Shown: positions 25,864-38,589 of the stretch, in pieces
How positions within the stretch are numbered: the first letter of the stretch is position 1
Layout: each line of letters begins with the position of its first letter
From: Rhizophagus clarus
Lineage: Eukaryota; Glomeromycota; Glomeromycetes; Glomerales; Glomeraceae
NCBI GenBank assembly: GCA_015698045.1
Contig: BLAL01000285.1
Span: 3,350,001-3,414,000, forward strand
Direction: 5' to 3'
Length of the DNA stretch: 64,000 nucleotides
The notes under the pieces: generated by a model
Databases searched by the model: none
Told to the model about the DNA's origin: nothing
Seen by the model: the letters and a program-made list of their open reading frames with translations, nothing else
Translations under genes and position numbers: made by a program

Positions 25864-26450
25864 TTAAAACGTATAACTGAAATGAAATGATAAAGTAGGG
25901 GAGGATTTGCTGAATGTGTTAATGTGAACTCCAAGAATACGTTCAGAAGAGTTCCGGGAAGCTATAGTGACATTAATGAATTGGTTGTAAGCATATTGAA
26001 TGGTGATGAGTTTATTGGAAAGTTGAGAGTTGTTTGTTAAAATTTTGTACTTGTCAACGTTGATAGTGATGTTAGTTATTTGGTAGAATGAATTAGAGAT
26101 TTGAAATAGCGATTGCAAGTTATCAAGGTTATTCGTGATTCATATCATGTCATCGAGGTACCCTGATAAAGAGTGTGTGAAGGAATAATCAATATCCGTA
26201 GTGATGTTGTATGAAGTTAACTCTAGCAAATATGGGATCGTAATAAATTATCCAAAGCAGCGGGGTTACTATTTCCTCTCGATTAACCCCTTGTAAAAAT
26301 GGGTAGCATTGTGAGACTTTATTGGTGGATATGTGGATGTTGATAATCGGTCTAAGGCTACCTTACTGAGGCCCTATAATCCAATCCATAGTTCCGGTCG
26401 TTAGTATTAGTGAGTTGATTCACCAACTAATCCCACTCGGTTATTTGATT
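25864..26450 (-). pseudogene. Relic of LINE reverse transcriptase, same family as the 45.1-51.1 kb element
   Basis: The minus-strand phrases 'RVGLVGESTH', 'RWIIYYDP'-like text, 'SGYLDDMI' (the YLDD active-site motif), 'NITINVDKYKILTNN' and 'ERILGVHINTFSKSSPT' line up in order with 'RAGLIGEST', 'MWIIYYDP', 'SYLDDTTW', 'NIQINVDKYKLLTND' and 'ERILGVYVNAFNKSSPT' in ORF2 of the intact LINE. Many stops and frame changes are present. It covers only the palm region and is therefore an old, truncated copy. Confidence 0.7.
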
Positions 26451-26649
26451 GGAGAATATTGTAGTGTGATAAAATTTTAAGCAATCTGTTAAGAGTTTTA
26501 TAGAATTTTTCTTCCTGTTTTTAACAGTGTGATAAGGCATGCTTTGGCTATGTCCGCTGAATCTCAAACTGTTGGTTTTGATATGGAATAGAGTAAAGCT
26601 TCGTTCCAGGATTGTGAAAAAATATATAATTCTGGGCAAATATTTATTG

Positions 26650-27190
26650 TAGAATAAAAGAATATGTGTTAGTCGTCTTTCCTAAATGTTTGAACTCTCT
26701 TAATATTAACAATTGCCAAAGATTTTCTATAGGATTTAAGTCGGGACTGTTTGAAGGCCAGTCAATAACTTCTGGGCATTGCTTTAAAGTAGTTCTTTGT
26801 CAAGGCGGCTAGTATACTTTGGATCATTATCTTGTTGAACTCACCAATTATACCAAGCATTTCATTGATTAGTCAAATCAGACACAAATTAGTGGCGTAA
26901 AGTTTGATTTATGTCAGTTGTTCTTGCATTTCATCAAAATTCCTTTTCTATTTGTGCTAAGAACCATATTTAATCGAGAGTCTATATTCTATCAGTGTTT
27001 CCAAATAATACCTACATTGGAATGATAGGTCATATATACCCTTTATTTTCTTGTAGCCAATATTCGAAAACAACTTAAATTTGGCCTTAGGGTTACTGGC
27101 AACTGTTCCATTAGAAAGTTCTTTAAATATTGTAATATAGTGTTTAAATTTGATAGCCTTATCCAGTGTCACATGCTTAACCACACAAGT
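26650..27190 (-). pseudogene. Relic of Tc1-like transposase
   Basis: The minus strand reads 'QQDNDPKYTS' (second catalytic Asp region) and, about 30 residues later, 'DWPSNSPDLNPIENLW' (the third acidic residue of Tc1 transposases). Between 26840 and 27190 the sequence drifts across frames with stops. It is not the same family as the transposase at 53310-54407, which has 'SPDYNPIETAF'. No terminal repeats were recognised. Confidence 0.6.
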
Positions 27191-27825
27191 TTATCTAAAG
27201 GATATTCATACGAACGAGAAAGGTAATCCCTATCATAATGTGGCTATAATTAGTCAACATAAACTAATTTTTCTGAAGTTATTTCTATTTGATGTTCACA
27301 ATTTATAAGTTCCATATGTAATATGGGCCTTGATGCCATTTAAGGTCTAATTTTTTGACTCTGAAATTTTATAATAACACTCTCAATGTTTCAAAATATT
27401 ATTATCATACCATTGCATTTGTTATTGTTGGAAATTCCTGATATTGCTAGCAGCTTGTTATCAATTATCTATGACTTTTCTGACAAGTTAACTTAACTGG
27501 TGAAGTATAGATCTTTAAAGCTATAATTAGGTCTTCTTTCAAAAGGATATTTCATGAATTTTAGAACCTCTTCTCTCCTATAGGTGAGATAGAGTGGCTT
27601 ATAATAAGTTGTTTCTACCCTCGTATCAGTTGATATTTGTATATAATATTGGTTTACTTCATTGATATTATACTGTGACTAGATATTTCTTCTAACCTCC
27701 TTACAACCTTATTTAATTTTTGTTGTTTACACACTGATATTGCATCATTGAGCTCATTATTGTATCTTTTTATGGCTGCTTTTAGAGTGCTTTTTCTCAA
27801 TAACTCCACAGTCATGGTTTTTATT

Positions 27826-27893
27826 AAGCCGACCCACAAGTCGGCTTCAAGAAAAAAAAAAGATTAACTGATCCCCAAGTCAGTTTGTGCCAC
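27826..27893. other. Two adjacent short hairpins
   Basis: AAGCCGAC-CCACAA-GTCGGCTT (8-bp perfect stem) is followed about 20 bases later by AACTGA-TCCCCAAG-TCAGTT (6-bp stem). They stand at the end of the Tc1-relic region. They could be remnants of element termini or a terminator-like fold; no function is assigned. Confidence 0.4.
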
Positions 27894-28576
27894 TTACAAA
27901 AAAAAATTATTTTTTTTCTAAAAAGTTCGAAATAAATAAATTCTTGAAAAGAGTACTTTACAGTGATATTAACTTATTGAGTTTATCTTTATTTTGCGCA
28001 AAATAATCCATATGTTTAGGCTTAACATCATGTACTTTGATACTATAGATATTTTATGTTGCTAGATAACAAGACAAAATATTTGTAAAAGACAATAAAA
28101 ACAAAAGATAAAAGCAAAAATGTCTAACCCAATTTTGATGCAATAATCCAGTTATAAAACTTCTTGTTAATGATTGTGACAGAACAATCCAAGAAAATTA
28201 AAGATAGAGAACATTTCTTCATTATTTATATTCTTTATGTGAACATGTAGAAGATTTTGCATCATGTGGACCTGGATTGTTTAATTGTTAGATGCATTTC
28301 TATCCATCCAAATTCATTGTGGAATTTTCAGACATTTTCATTTGTTGTTTTCATCATCATTTCTGATAATCAGTCATCATCCCTTCAGCTCTATTCGCTC
28401 TATTTAAATTGTTCCCAATAATCTCTTTGTTATTTCATAAATCTAGGTTTTTATAACAAGGATCTAATAAAGCCATCATTAAACCATGATTATTTAGAAT
28501 ATTTCAGTGATATGATACCAATGCATTATAAATATTTTTTTTTACTTTTTTCAATAATCAAGTATTTTTCCTAAGT

Positions 28577-28695
28577 AGTTTTCCACTGGAGTATGTGACA
28601 AATAGTACAGAATAGTGATCTACATAAAAATAAGGAAAGGATCAAGACCGATCTATGCTATTTGTCACTGCATTATTTGTCACTTTCGGAAAACT
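28577..28695. mobile_element. Candidate 119-bp MITE
   Basis: The outer AGTTTTCC (28577-28584) pairs with GGAAAACT (28688-28695). Just inside, TGACAAATAG is mirrored by CTATTTGTCA, which occurs again as ATTTGTCA nearer the right end. The repeats are imperfect and no duplication was identified. Confidence 0.35.
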
Positions 28696-30272
28696 TCTAC
28701 GGGAAAATAATCTTTTTCATAATAATACTTTCTATATTTAATAGATTTTTAATTAAAAACAACCCTGCCGCTTATTAAGGTGAATTCTCTTGTAATTTTC
28801 ATTCGGTAAATATTTTTTAGTCAAGAGAAAGAAAACAGAAATTATGAAAGAGTGAACAAAAATTTTACCCTTTTCATTTTGAACAATTTTTCCATTAATT
28901 TTTTTTATTGTAGCATTTTTTCTGTTTTTGAGAATTTGGAAAAGAGATTATACTATTCATCAAATCTCCATAATTTGAATTGTCTTTGCTTAAAGTTGTT
29001 TGCTTCGCCCTCTATTTATACTTTCTTTTAGGCAATGTATATACTTTTCAAGTGCTTTTTTGTTAGCTGGACAGATATTTTTGTCTGTATAAACTTTCTT
29101 CTTGGCCACAAGTGTTCTTATTTTTTATTATAATATAATAAATCAATAAATACTTCATGATCCTGAGGAAATCAGAAGAATGTTGATCATATAAGTGTTT
29201 ATAAATTATTGTTTAAGTTTACTAAAGAACAATCAATAATATTAGAGTTTACAACAGTAGTTGTGGTTTCTCTAGTACTTGTAGAAAGATTTGAAGTAAT
29301 GATGTTCTTCTTGAGCTTGATGCTGGAAGCTTTGGGAAAATAAAAAGTATTGTCCTGCAGGAAACTCAAAAATAAAAAAAAAATCTAACAAAATTTATCC
29401 TTTTAGGGTTGCATAAAAACCTTATTTTTAAAGCAATACTGTTGCTATAGTTTTTTTCACTTATATTGAAATCAAAAACATATATAGTAAATCCAAAGAT
29501 CCGAAGAATATAAACAGTACCATTATAAGAGATGAAATTCTTTCAATTAAACTGATCAATGTTATAAATCTGTCTTTATATGGAATTCATTTTGGCATAT
29601 TGACAATTCATGTCCTGTATTCCAACATTTCAGACATGCCTCAAATATATTATCAAAATCAAGTGCGATAATGCAAGGTACATTTGAACATGCTGGTTAT
29701 AGTTATTATCTTTCACAGTATTGGAATCTTCTTGAAAAGTCCTAAGTATATATCTTAATAATCCTTGCAAAAACTTTCAATAGTATTTCTCTCAATTTTT
29801 TGTTGGAAACAATTGTATAAGGATATAATTTAAGCTATTCACCATTGATATTTATCAGATTTATTCTGATATAATAAAGTTTTATGAATTATTTACATTA
29901 ATCTATAGAAAGACAATAGTTACTAATTGAAACATCATACTTTTTATTCACTGGTTTGTAAAGTGGTGGTAATAGTTTTGCAATTATACTCTTTTTTGCT
30001 TAGCCCATGTATGTTCATTATTTATCTATTATATCTTTTAGCTCTGAATCCACCCAGATGAAAATTTCTTTCTATAAAATAGTATATAAATGTATATATT
30101 GATATAATAATTAAATAAAGAATGTGGCTTACTTTTCAAAATATAGATCAATCAGTACATTGCTAAATATGCTACATGGTATGCTAGTATTGAAATACTA
30201 ATATTATTATAATAGTAACAGCCATCTTCACCATTAGCAGAACATTCCTGTCCAATTTTTCCTTTAAAATTT

Positions 30273-30459
30273 CTAGCCAATATTATGACTACTTAATTTG
30301 GTATAAATTTTCTAGCCAATATTATGACTACTTAATTTGGTATAAATTTTCTAGCCAATATTATGACTACTTAATTTGGTATAAATTTTCTAGCCAATAT
30401 TATGACTACTTAATTTGGTATAAATTTTCTAGCCAATATTATGACTACTTAATTTGGTA
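30273..30459. repeat. 39-nt minisatellite, five copies
   Basis: The unit begins CTAGCCAATATTATGACTAC and starts at 30273, 30312, 30351, 30390 and 30429, essentially without mismatch; the fifth copy lacks its last bases. The near identity means recent expansion. Confidence 0.95.
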
Positions 30460-33400
30460 AATTGCATGTTTTTTAGTTCATATATTTTCAATCCACCAAA
30501 GCATTTCTTGTATATTGTAAACTGCTGGTAATTTTATTTAATCTGAATAAGTAGTTAACTTAAATATTTCAGTTAAATATATAGTTGATAGTTAGGTCCT
30601 GTTTTACCTTTTGAACAAATAATGAAATATAGTTATAATATGATATTTGTTCAGAGTATAATATAAGAAAAAAAGAATATTAAAAGGAAAAGGAAAAATT
30701 AGATGATGGAAAAGAATGATAAAAACTAATTATGAAAAATAATCAAGAAATTCAAATGGGATAGTCTGTAATTATTTGATAAGATGATAAAAATACTATG
30801 CTATTTTATCTTTTAATAATATTATTATAAATCTTCAAATTATTGAAATCTGTTATGATGGTAATGGTGACAAAAATGGTAAGTAAAGTAGTAATAGAAA
30901 AATTATAATATTGATAAATTAACTAGTATTTTTCTCAGTATCTTTTAAATTATATGATAATTAATATAATTAAAAATTATGATTTACTTTTTTTTAATAA
31001 CTGATTTTATAAGTTAACTGCTGAAGTATCTACTAGCAAAAAAGTGAAGCAAGCCATGCATAAAGCAGGAAATTGTATTATAATAAATGATATGATTTAT
31101 ATTGGTCTGCAATATCAACCACTCCCATAAAATGATTATAGTCATAGCATTTCATTTAAGATGATGTAATTATTGTTTGCTATTTCAAGATCATACAGTT
31201 TAGGTTGTGGTTTTGGTATAGGATAAATTATGGATTTGTTCTATTTTACCTTAAATATAATTTTAGCATTGTATATTTTTGCTGCCCATTACTAATCTTA
31301 ATCTTATGAAATGTTATTATCATTGTTATAGAAATATTATCCATCCATAATGCAACTAGTAAAATACAACTCCTGAAAGTGTATCCCAATATAATTTTTC
31401 TCAGCTTTCTATCTGTAAGGATTTGCTCTTACTGTTTCATATACACCAATATTTATATATGGTTCCTTAAAATTTAAATAAACTCCATTCTATGTATATA
31501 TTATTATTTAAAGATAGTAAAAAAAAAAATTACCTCTTTTTGTTTATTTAAAAAATCTAAATTTGATTTTTTTTTATTCTAATATTTTATCTATAATATA
31601 AGAGTTTATATATGTATAACACTCAATGAGGCTTCTTCATTATCCTCCCCTATCCATTTTTTCCCTGATGTTCGTGGAAATTCTGAAAATTTTTGTTCAG
31701 AGAAGATGGTTGTGTCAAAGCACCGAATTTTTTCGGCAATTTGCAAATCAATATTTCGTTCAGTGTTATATAGTAATAAAATTTGGTCCTTTAGGTGTTA
31801 ATTATACTAAAGTATACTAGTAATATAGACTATAAAACCTTACTATCATTTTATCTGTTGAAATATTGGGTGGTTTGTTTATATTTAGGTAGCACTTTTG
31901 TAGCTTTTAAGGTACTTTATAAATTACCAATGATAACTACATTTTCAAATATATTAATAATAATTTTAGACAGAATTTTGCTTGGGATTTAATTTAAAAG
32001 AATATTATACCACCCATTATCAGCCTTTATTTTAATTGTTTAGAATCAATATTTTGTTGCAATGGATAGTATACGTGTCTATACTTTCATTTAAAGTTTT
32101 ACAAAGATTACAGAATCTGCAGCCTGAATAAGAATTATGTTCTGATAATTATAAAACAAATTTTAAAAGGACAAGAAGATTCCTGACTAAATTTATGTGT
32201 GATAAGATAGTAAAGTAAATAGTCTTTTTTTCGTTCCATTATAACATAATATCTCATCTGTGTAAGTATAAAAACTTACTAATCAATAAACATTATATTG
32301 ATTTGTTATTTTGATGTACCTTGTAGCATTTTCATTTCTTGAATTAATGAATAGAGAAATGAATTAAAATCGTGAGATTGTTTTGGCCCTGGAATTATTA
32401 ATGTTACCATTAAATTTCTTTTTTACCTTAATTCTTAATGAAAATTATTATTTATAAAAAGAAATATCCAATAATCATCAGTTTTTTGCCAAAATATTTC
32501 GGTTGAATAGTTGATAACCATCACAAGATGCAATAAAGAATATCTCAACTAATAGTTCTTTATAAATCAGTCTATTTAAATATTACTTATATTTCTATGA
32601 ACATGATCTCCTATATTATTGGTATAGTTATGCCTATGTATATAACAATATTACATCTCATCAACTCAAAAGATTAACCCTTAAATAAGAATGGATTTAC
32701 TAAATCTTTTTGGTTATTCTTATTTAAGTTAATTGAAAAAATGGTCCTTTTTATAAGTAATTGTGGAAATATGTAAATATCATTTAGTTTGCTCAACCAT
32801 ATACAGAACATGAATTTGATATTGTGATATTTAAATCTTTTATATATAGCTGATTTTCATGTAAATTATCTCTTATAGCTAATAATTTAGGATCCTACCA
32901 AAACTAGAATTGTAATAAAAATTTTAATATATTTTGCTATGAACTTTGATTTTAATTAATTTAAAAATTGCATCCTATCATAAGTTTGACATCCTTACTT
33001 TTTCGTGGTATTTTTCCATATAAGGATGCTAGTAATATTATGAGTAAAAAATAAAGTCTTTTCCAGTCTCAAAGCTTTTAAGTTTGTTTAACTATTTTTC
33101 ATCATTAATTTCCTTATTTTATATCATCTAATATTGCATAAAACAATTTGTGTATTTCATATAATTTCTTGGTCTTTAAGTGCCACAAATATGTTTATAT
33201 AAAGAAAGATATGAGTGTGACTGATTCAGAAAATTCTAAACTAAGTGCATCATGGATTTTTGCAATAAATTGTAAATAAATAATATTGAAACCATAACTT
33301 ATAAGAATAATATTATTAGTTTTGTTAAATTATATAAGAATATTTTATATTATCATCAAGGTGCCTTGGTAATCCGGATTATCTGCTCACCATCTTATGC

Positions 33401-33559
33401 CTTGCTTAGGTAGGGTCATGCAATAACCTTTCAATCCACCTCCTTTAATTTATTACTTAAAAGATCTGTTATCCAAAACCATATTTTAAGAAGTATTAAT
33501 GCATTGAATATATTAACTGACGTCCAATTGTCAAAACTATCTCCCACATGCAGCAAGAT

Positions 33560-33690
33560 CGTATCAAAGATTATTAGAATTGGATCGACTTGAATTTTAA
33601 GGGTTTATTTTTTACAATTCCTTCAATGCTAATTGAGTCAAATGCTTTACTTATGTCTAGTTAAGTCAATCTATAATTCTTTATGCTGAC
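33560..33690 (-). pseudogene. Relic of reverse transcriptase, motif A
   Basis: The minus strand reads 'LDISKAFDSISIEGI', which fits motif A of LINE reverse transcriptases (hydrophobic-D-x-SKAFD). Neighbouring sequence is too decayed to extend the match. The motif differs from that of the LINE at 42.6-51.2 kb ('LQDLSKAYDRI'), so it may come from another lineage. Confidence 0.4.
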
Positions 33691-36140
33691 TTCTTTAATT
33701 AATTAAATAGATAATTTTAGATCTTATTTCTTAATATTAAATTTATTGTGTCTATATAGAAAACGCCGATAAACGTCAGAAATTATATTAGTTTTACCAG
33801 CACAGAATATAATTCCAACAATAATAGTCATATATTACAGGAATGGAGAGGGCTAATGCGAATATGACATTTAACTTTTTCGACCGTCTCCAGAAATTCT
33901 TAGATTTTACCAATCCTCCTTGTCTCATAATTTTACCTTATATCACCCCAATAAATCTGGTCAATACCATCATTGATTCTCAACCTTCAGCAGTCAGTTA
34001 TTAATATATGTAATATTATGGTTTGTAATTCATTAAAGAAATCTATAGGTGATAAATTAAGAGTTTTTTTAATTAAATAAATTTTTAACAATATTCGATA
34101 TTGTATAGAATAAATTTCTTTCCTTCTTAAAGACAGCAAATTTTTTCCATTCTTTATCAGAAATCGTCAACAAGTCTCTAGCTTTGCAACAAAATTTTTA
34201 TAAATGCCAACATAACTTCGAGATCAAGATTGTTGAATAAATGAAAAATTCTAATCTAGTTTTAAAATGCAAACGTTTTTTTTTAAGCCAAATTCCTATA
34301 TTCAAAGATAGTTTTAATGAGAGGTTTTGATGTTATCTTCTTTTATTAGATATTCTAAAAGATTATGCTCTTAGAAATGTGATGCATTAAATTTTTTATT
34401 TGTTACACCATAAAAAGAATCAACTTATCCTCTGTTCTAATATGTTTATTGGAAATACCACAACATTTGAAGTATTTTATTATGCACATATATGCTCGAA
34501 TGTATTTGTTTTGAACTGTATCAGCTGTGAATTAAGTCAGTCCCACCAGATAAAATTTGTTCTACTGGAATACTAATAGTAATTTGCAATGAAATATTAG
34601 CTAATATTTAATTATTATAATATTTAAATATTGAATCCTTTTTTTAATTTACTAGTTGACAATATAGTGGATATTTGTGACATGCGTATTATACTATTGC
34701 ATACTTTATGTGATCCCCTTTAAGGTAGGAACTGGTAAGAAATAAATGCTATTCTGTGCTTTATAATCTTTCCATCGGGAATTGCCAGTAACTCCAGCTA
34801 GGTCCACAAAATTGAACCTTATTATCTGGATTCCTCACGCGCAGGAATTCACGTGCAGGAATAGACATTTTACTGACTCATCCCAGAGACGGATTTTATC
34901 CTAAAACATTAGAAGACGCATTATTTAATGATTTAGACATAATAAATATTATCATATTGATTCAATACTAGCTTCATAATGTGTCTCCAACATAAAGAAC
35001 ATATAATTCTATTATAATGACTTCTTTAACGACTTTTATTTCTGGAAAATCATATATTTTGAAGGAGTAAGTTGATGTTATTCCATACTTGATTATTAAG
35101 TGCATACGATGTCAGGAACAGTTTCTCCTTTTACTTTAGTCATGCTGTAAAAAAAGAGATATATGAAAGTAGGAGAAAATTATTATTTTCCTTATATTTT
35201 TTTGTCGATTTTTTAATATCGTAACATAAGCCTTGGATAAATCTTGTAATACGATCCAAATTGGTAATTATTATAACAGATAATAATATATATTAAATAA
35301 CCATCTGTGGTAAAACATACACAACCATGTAAGTATTCTTCATTTAATTTTGAAATCTTCTCTTTTATATCACTTTCATCAATTAAGCGGTGGTTTCCAT
35401 TTCTATAACGCGTTGTGTAGTGATTAAAGGTTTTAATGTGGATACACTGATTTTTTGAGATAATGAGAATTATTCTTAGCAATAAAAGATTGATGATAAA
35501 TCAAATTTGCAGTGCCCTTAAAGTTTCGTTCCTTAGGAAGAATATCAACAAAAAATATTTTATATTAAATAAGTTAATAATAGTTACATTCGCAATAAAG
35601 CAAGTAAATAATCTTAATGAAAATAAACCATCGCTGCTAAATTAATTAAGTGAGCTATACAATGTATATCTTACTATTTTATGATTGAAAGTTGAGATTT
35701 CCTTTTTGCAATCCATTATGATGCAAGTTCATACTCTACAAGCAATAATATTTGAAAGAATTATTTCTTTTTAAGAAATGAGTAGTATCACTTTCACTTT
35801 CTTTTTCAATCCTTATAATATACTAGGGAAGTTAGAGGATGAAATTTATTATTAACAGTTAATACCTCTTTGCCTAAATCATTAATTAAAATAATCAAGT
35901 TTTTCATCCGGAGAAAAGTTTAGAAAACTAGTTATATCATCTTTTATGAATCATTTTCAGTAGAGATAGAATGCAATAAAGAAACCAATAGTTGAAACTA
36001 ATGAAAAGAAATAAATCACAAAAGAATTCTTTTTTTTGCATTTTATATTTTATATTATTTTTTAAAAAAATCAGCATAACTCATAGAATTAACACTAGTA
36101 TTTGGTCTGGTATATAACTTCCTAAGTTTGTATTTTTTTT

Positions 36141-36283
36141 TCAACTTCTTCTATAATCTATAGTATTATCCGATTCCTCTTCTTCTACTTCCTCCTCGAC
36201 CTCAGTTTTCTTATACAACCTCTCTAAACCCATCCAATCATCATGTACCTTTAGGTGGTCTTTAATACTCCTCATCAGACGAA
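36141..36283 (-). pseudogene. Short acidic coding relic
   Basis: The minus strand is open for about 46 codons: 'IRLMRSIKDHLKVHDDWMGL', an 'ERLYKK' piece, then a Glu-rich stretch and 'SDNTIDYRRS' to a stop. The composition looks coding rather than random AT DNA. Neither family nor start is recognised. Confidence 0.3.
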
Positions 36284-37374
36284 TTTTTTTTTTCAATTCA
36301 AAGCATTTGGAGTTTACTAGACATACTTGATCTTTTTAGAAAAAGATAGAAGAGAGAAAATAAATAAAGAAAAATTACATATACATTTTTATTTGGTATA
36401 GGATATTTTTGTACTGGAACATCATTGTCATTTATGTAAGTTTATTTATTTATAACTCTCTCAAGTTGAATTAGCCCAGGTGTTTGACCATATAAGGAAC
36501 ATGCTTTTGAGAATCCAAATGTACAGTACATTGTCTCTATTATGTTGACTAAGTATATCTCCATTTATGTCGCCACTGAATGTAGATCTTCAATTTCTTC
36601 GTTAACAGTTCTGGTTAATATTGCTCATGTGATAGCCTAAAATAGAAATATGTGTAATAGAAATATCAAACATTGACTTTAGTCTATACTACCAATTATA
36701 ATTTTTATTACTTTGGTAAGAAATAAATTATTCAAAAATTAATAAGAAATGACATGGTATTTATATTTTCATTTTGTAATTACAGCCGCAAGTTCAATGT
36801 AACATGATTTTTGCTAAGCCAACAAATTTCTTGAGTTTATACAAGAATTTTGATATAAAAAAAATTTTTCGGACAAGTATAATTATATAAAAGTTATCTG
36901 CTTAGCTAATTTAAGCCCTAATGAGATAATGTGGCATAGTTGAAACATAGCCACGAATTAGAACAATAAAGTTTTTTATAAAAGAGAAATAGTGGATACG
37001 TCAGGTGTTTAATTAAATTTATATAAATTGTGCAATTGAGAAAATTTGTACTGTACAACTATGAATCATATTTGAAGTTTTATTCACAAATCATATGAAA
37101 ATCATGCATCACTGGTTTAAAGGCTATGCTATAGTTGATAAAATTAATTTTAAGTCTAACAGGTTTAAACAGGCTGATTGATTTTAACTTATTAGGAAAA
37201 TTAAATTTTTGAACCTTTTATTCGGGATGATGCTAATTGACATCTGTCAATTTAATATACGTATGTACAGTAATAGAAGTTTTATAATAGACCACTTCGA
37301 AATATAAAAATATCGAATTAGCAGATGAGAAGAATACGTAAAAATTTATATAACTTAACTATGTATTTCTTACA

Positions 37375-38589
37375 TCTATATATTAAAAAGTGGAGACGCT
37401 TACCTCCGTATCCTCCGTATAGTGTAACTCGTGATTTTCTGCGCCTGATCTATGATGGTTTGGTCGGGTAGCTTGATCGGCAGGTTCGGACAATTTGTTC
37501 GGACAATTTGTTCGGTAGATTCCGGTTTGATACTAATGTAAAAAAAAGCTCCAGGTAACTGACGTTTTGCTAATAATAAAAGTATTAGATGACTAACTTT
37601 TTTAGTGATAGTAATAGATTGATAATGGTGTAACCAGCCGAAAAATAATCAGCCGTAACGTAGATCATCGTGGAATTCCAGGAGATTTACTACGATTAAC
37701 CGGGTCTGGATGATCGGTGACCAGGAATGCGGCTCCATTTGCTAACTACACCTTTATAATTTTTTTATTAGTAACAATGGATTGTTATAATGTGATCTAA
37801 ATTTTTTTTTTCTTGTAAAACTGTTAATTAGGATCCGATCAGCTTTAATTTTGGTGCATTTTATTTTTATTTATTTATTTATTTATTTAGAGTAAATTTA
37901 TTAATCACACGTACGATTCAAGTTGCCTTATTACGTGATTTATTATTTAAAATTTTGTACATTTATTTAAATTTTATAACTACTTTATTAATTATTAATA
38001 TGTTTTTAAAACAAAGAAACAAAATAAATGAGTGTAAAGGAACAGGTGTAAAGAACGAAAAATGAGTGTAGAGGAACGAAAAAAACAATGGGTGTAAAAA
38101 AATGAAAAAAAAAATAATGAATACAAAGAAACGATAAAAGTGGTACAGAGGTGTGAAAGAAGTGGCAAATAAAAGAATACAGCAAGTGTTAATGGAATGA
38201 AAAAAATAATGAGAAAAATAATGAAACGAAACAATAAGTATAATAAGTGTTAATGTTAATGGAACGAAAAAAAATTAATGTAATGGAACGAAAAAGCGAG
38301 TGTAAGGGAATATTTTAAAGCAAAATATAATAAATAATAATAAGAAACTGGAAGAGCTACTGTACCTCAATAATGATTCTATTATCCAAAGCTTCAAGTT
38401 AATCTTTAGTTTTTTACCAGGAAGCTAGGTAGAATAGCTTAGAAATGAGTAACGGAGAAGTCTAAGGCAAATAAATAAATAAATTAGTAACAAATTTTTA
38501 AATAATTTATTGTTGAAATTTTTTTTTTTAATGTATATTGATTTAAACCAATTTGTTAGTCCCGGTGCGAAACAACGGGCAACTGCTAG
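37375..38589 (+). mobile_element. Non-autonomous Helitron, 1215 bp
   Basis: The 5' end is TCTATATATTAAAAAGTGGA, preceded by A (37374). The 3' end has a hairpin, CCCG (38561-38564) and CGGG (38576-38579) around an 11-nt loop, then CAACTG and the terminal CTAG (38586-38589), followed by T (38590). A|TC...CTRR|T with a hairpin a few bases upstream of CTRR is the standard Helitron signature, and insertion between A and T is as expected. No Rep/helicase frame is present, so it would be moved in trans. The interior holds GC-rich unique sequence (37400-37740) and a degenerate minisatellite (about 38025-38305). Confidence 0.8.
38025..38305. repeat. Degenerate minisatellite inside the Helitron
   Basis: Units such as GAGTGTAGAGGAACGAAAAA and GGTGTAAAGAACGAAAAATG recur with variable spacing. 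The words GAGGAACGAAAA and GTGTAAAG match the complement of the minisatellite at 12041-12310. The minus-strand ORF across it (37995-38234) is a by-product of the repeat. Confidence 0.7.

Larger units (their letters stand above)
27894..37374. other. Long gene-poor region with decayed repeats
   Basis: Almost 9.5 kb without an intact gene. Listed separately are a MITE candidate (28577-28695), a 39-nt minisatellite (30273-30459), a reverse-transcriptase motif (33560-33690) and an acidic coding relic (36141-36283). A plus-strand open stretch at about 31625-31795 ('SPIHFFPDVRGNSENF') may be an old coding relic of unknown kind. No tRNA or rRNA was recognised. Confidence 0.45.

Noticed and set aside
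31626..31992. Two short plus-strand ORFs
   Set aside because: No start context, splice partners or family; one alternate frame looks coding-like but is too short to call.
37995..38234. Minus-strand ORF of 79 residues with hydrophobic composition
   Set aside because: It lies in the degenerate minisatellite of the Helitron.
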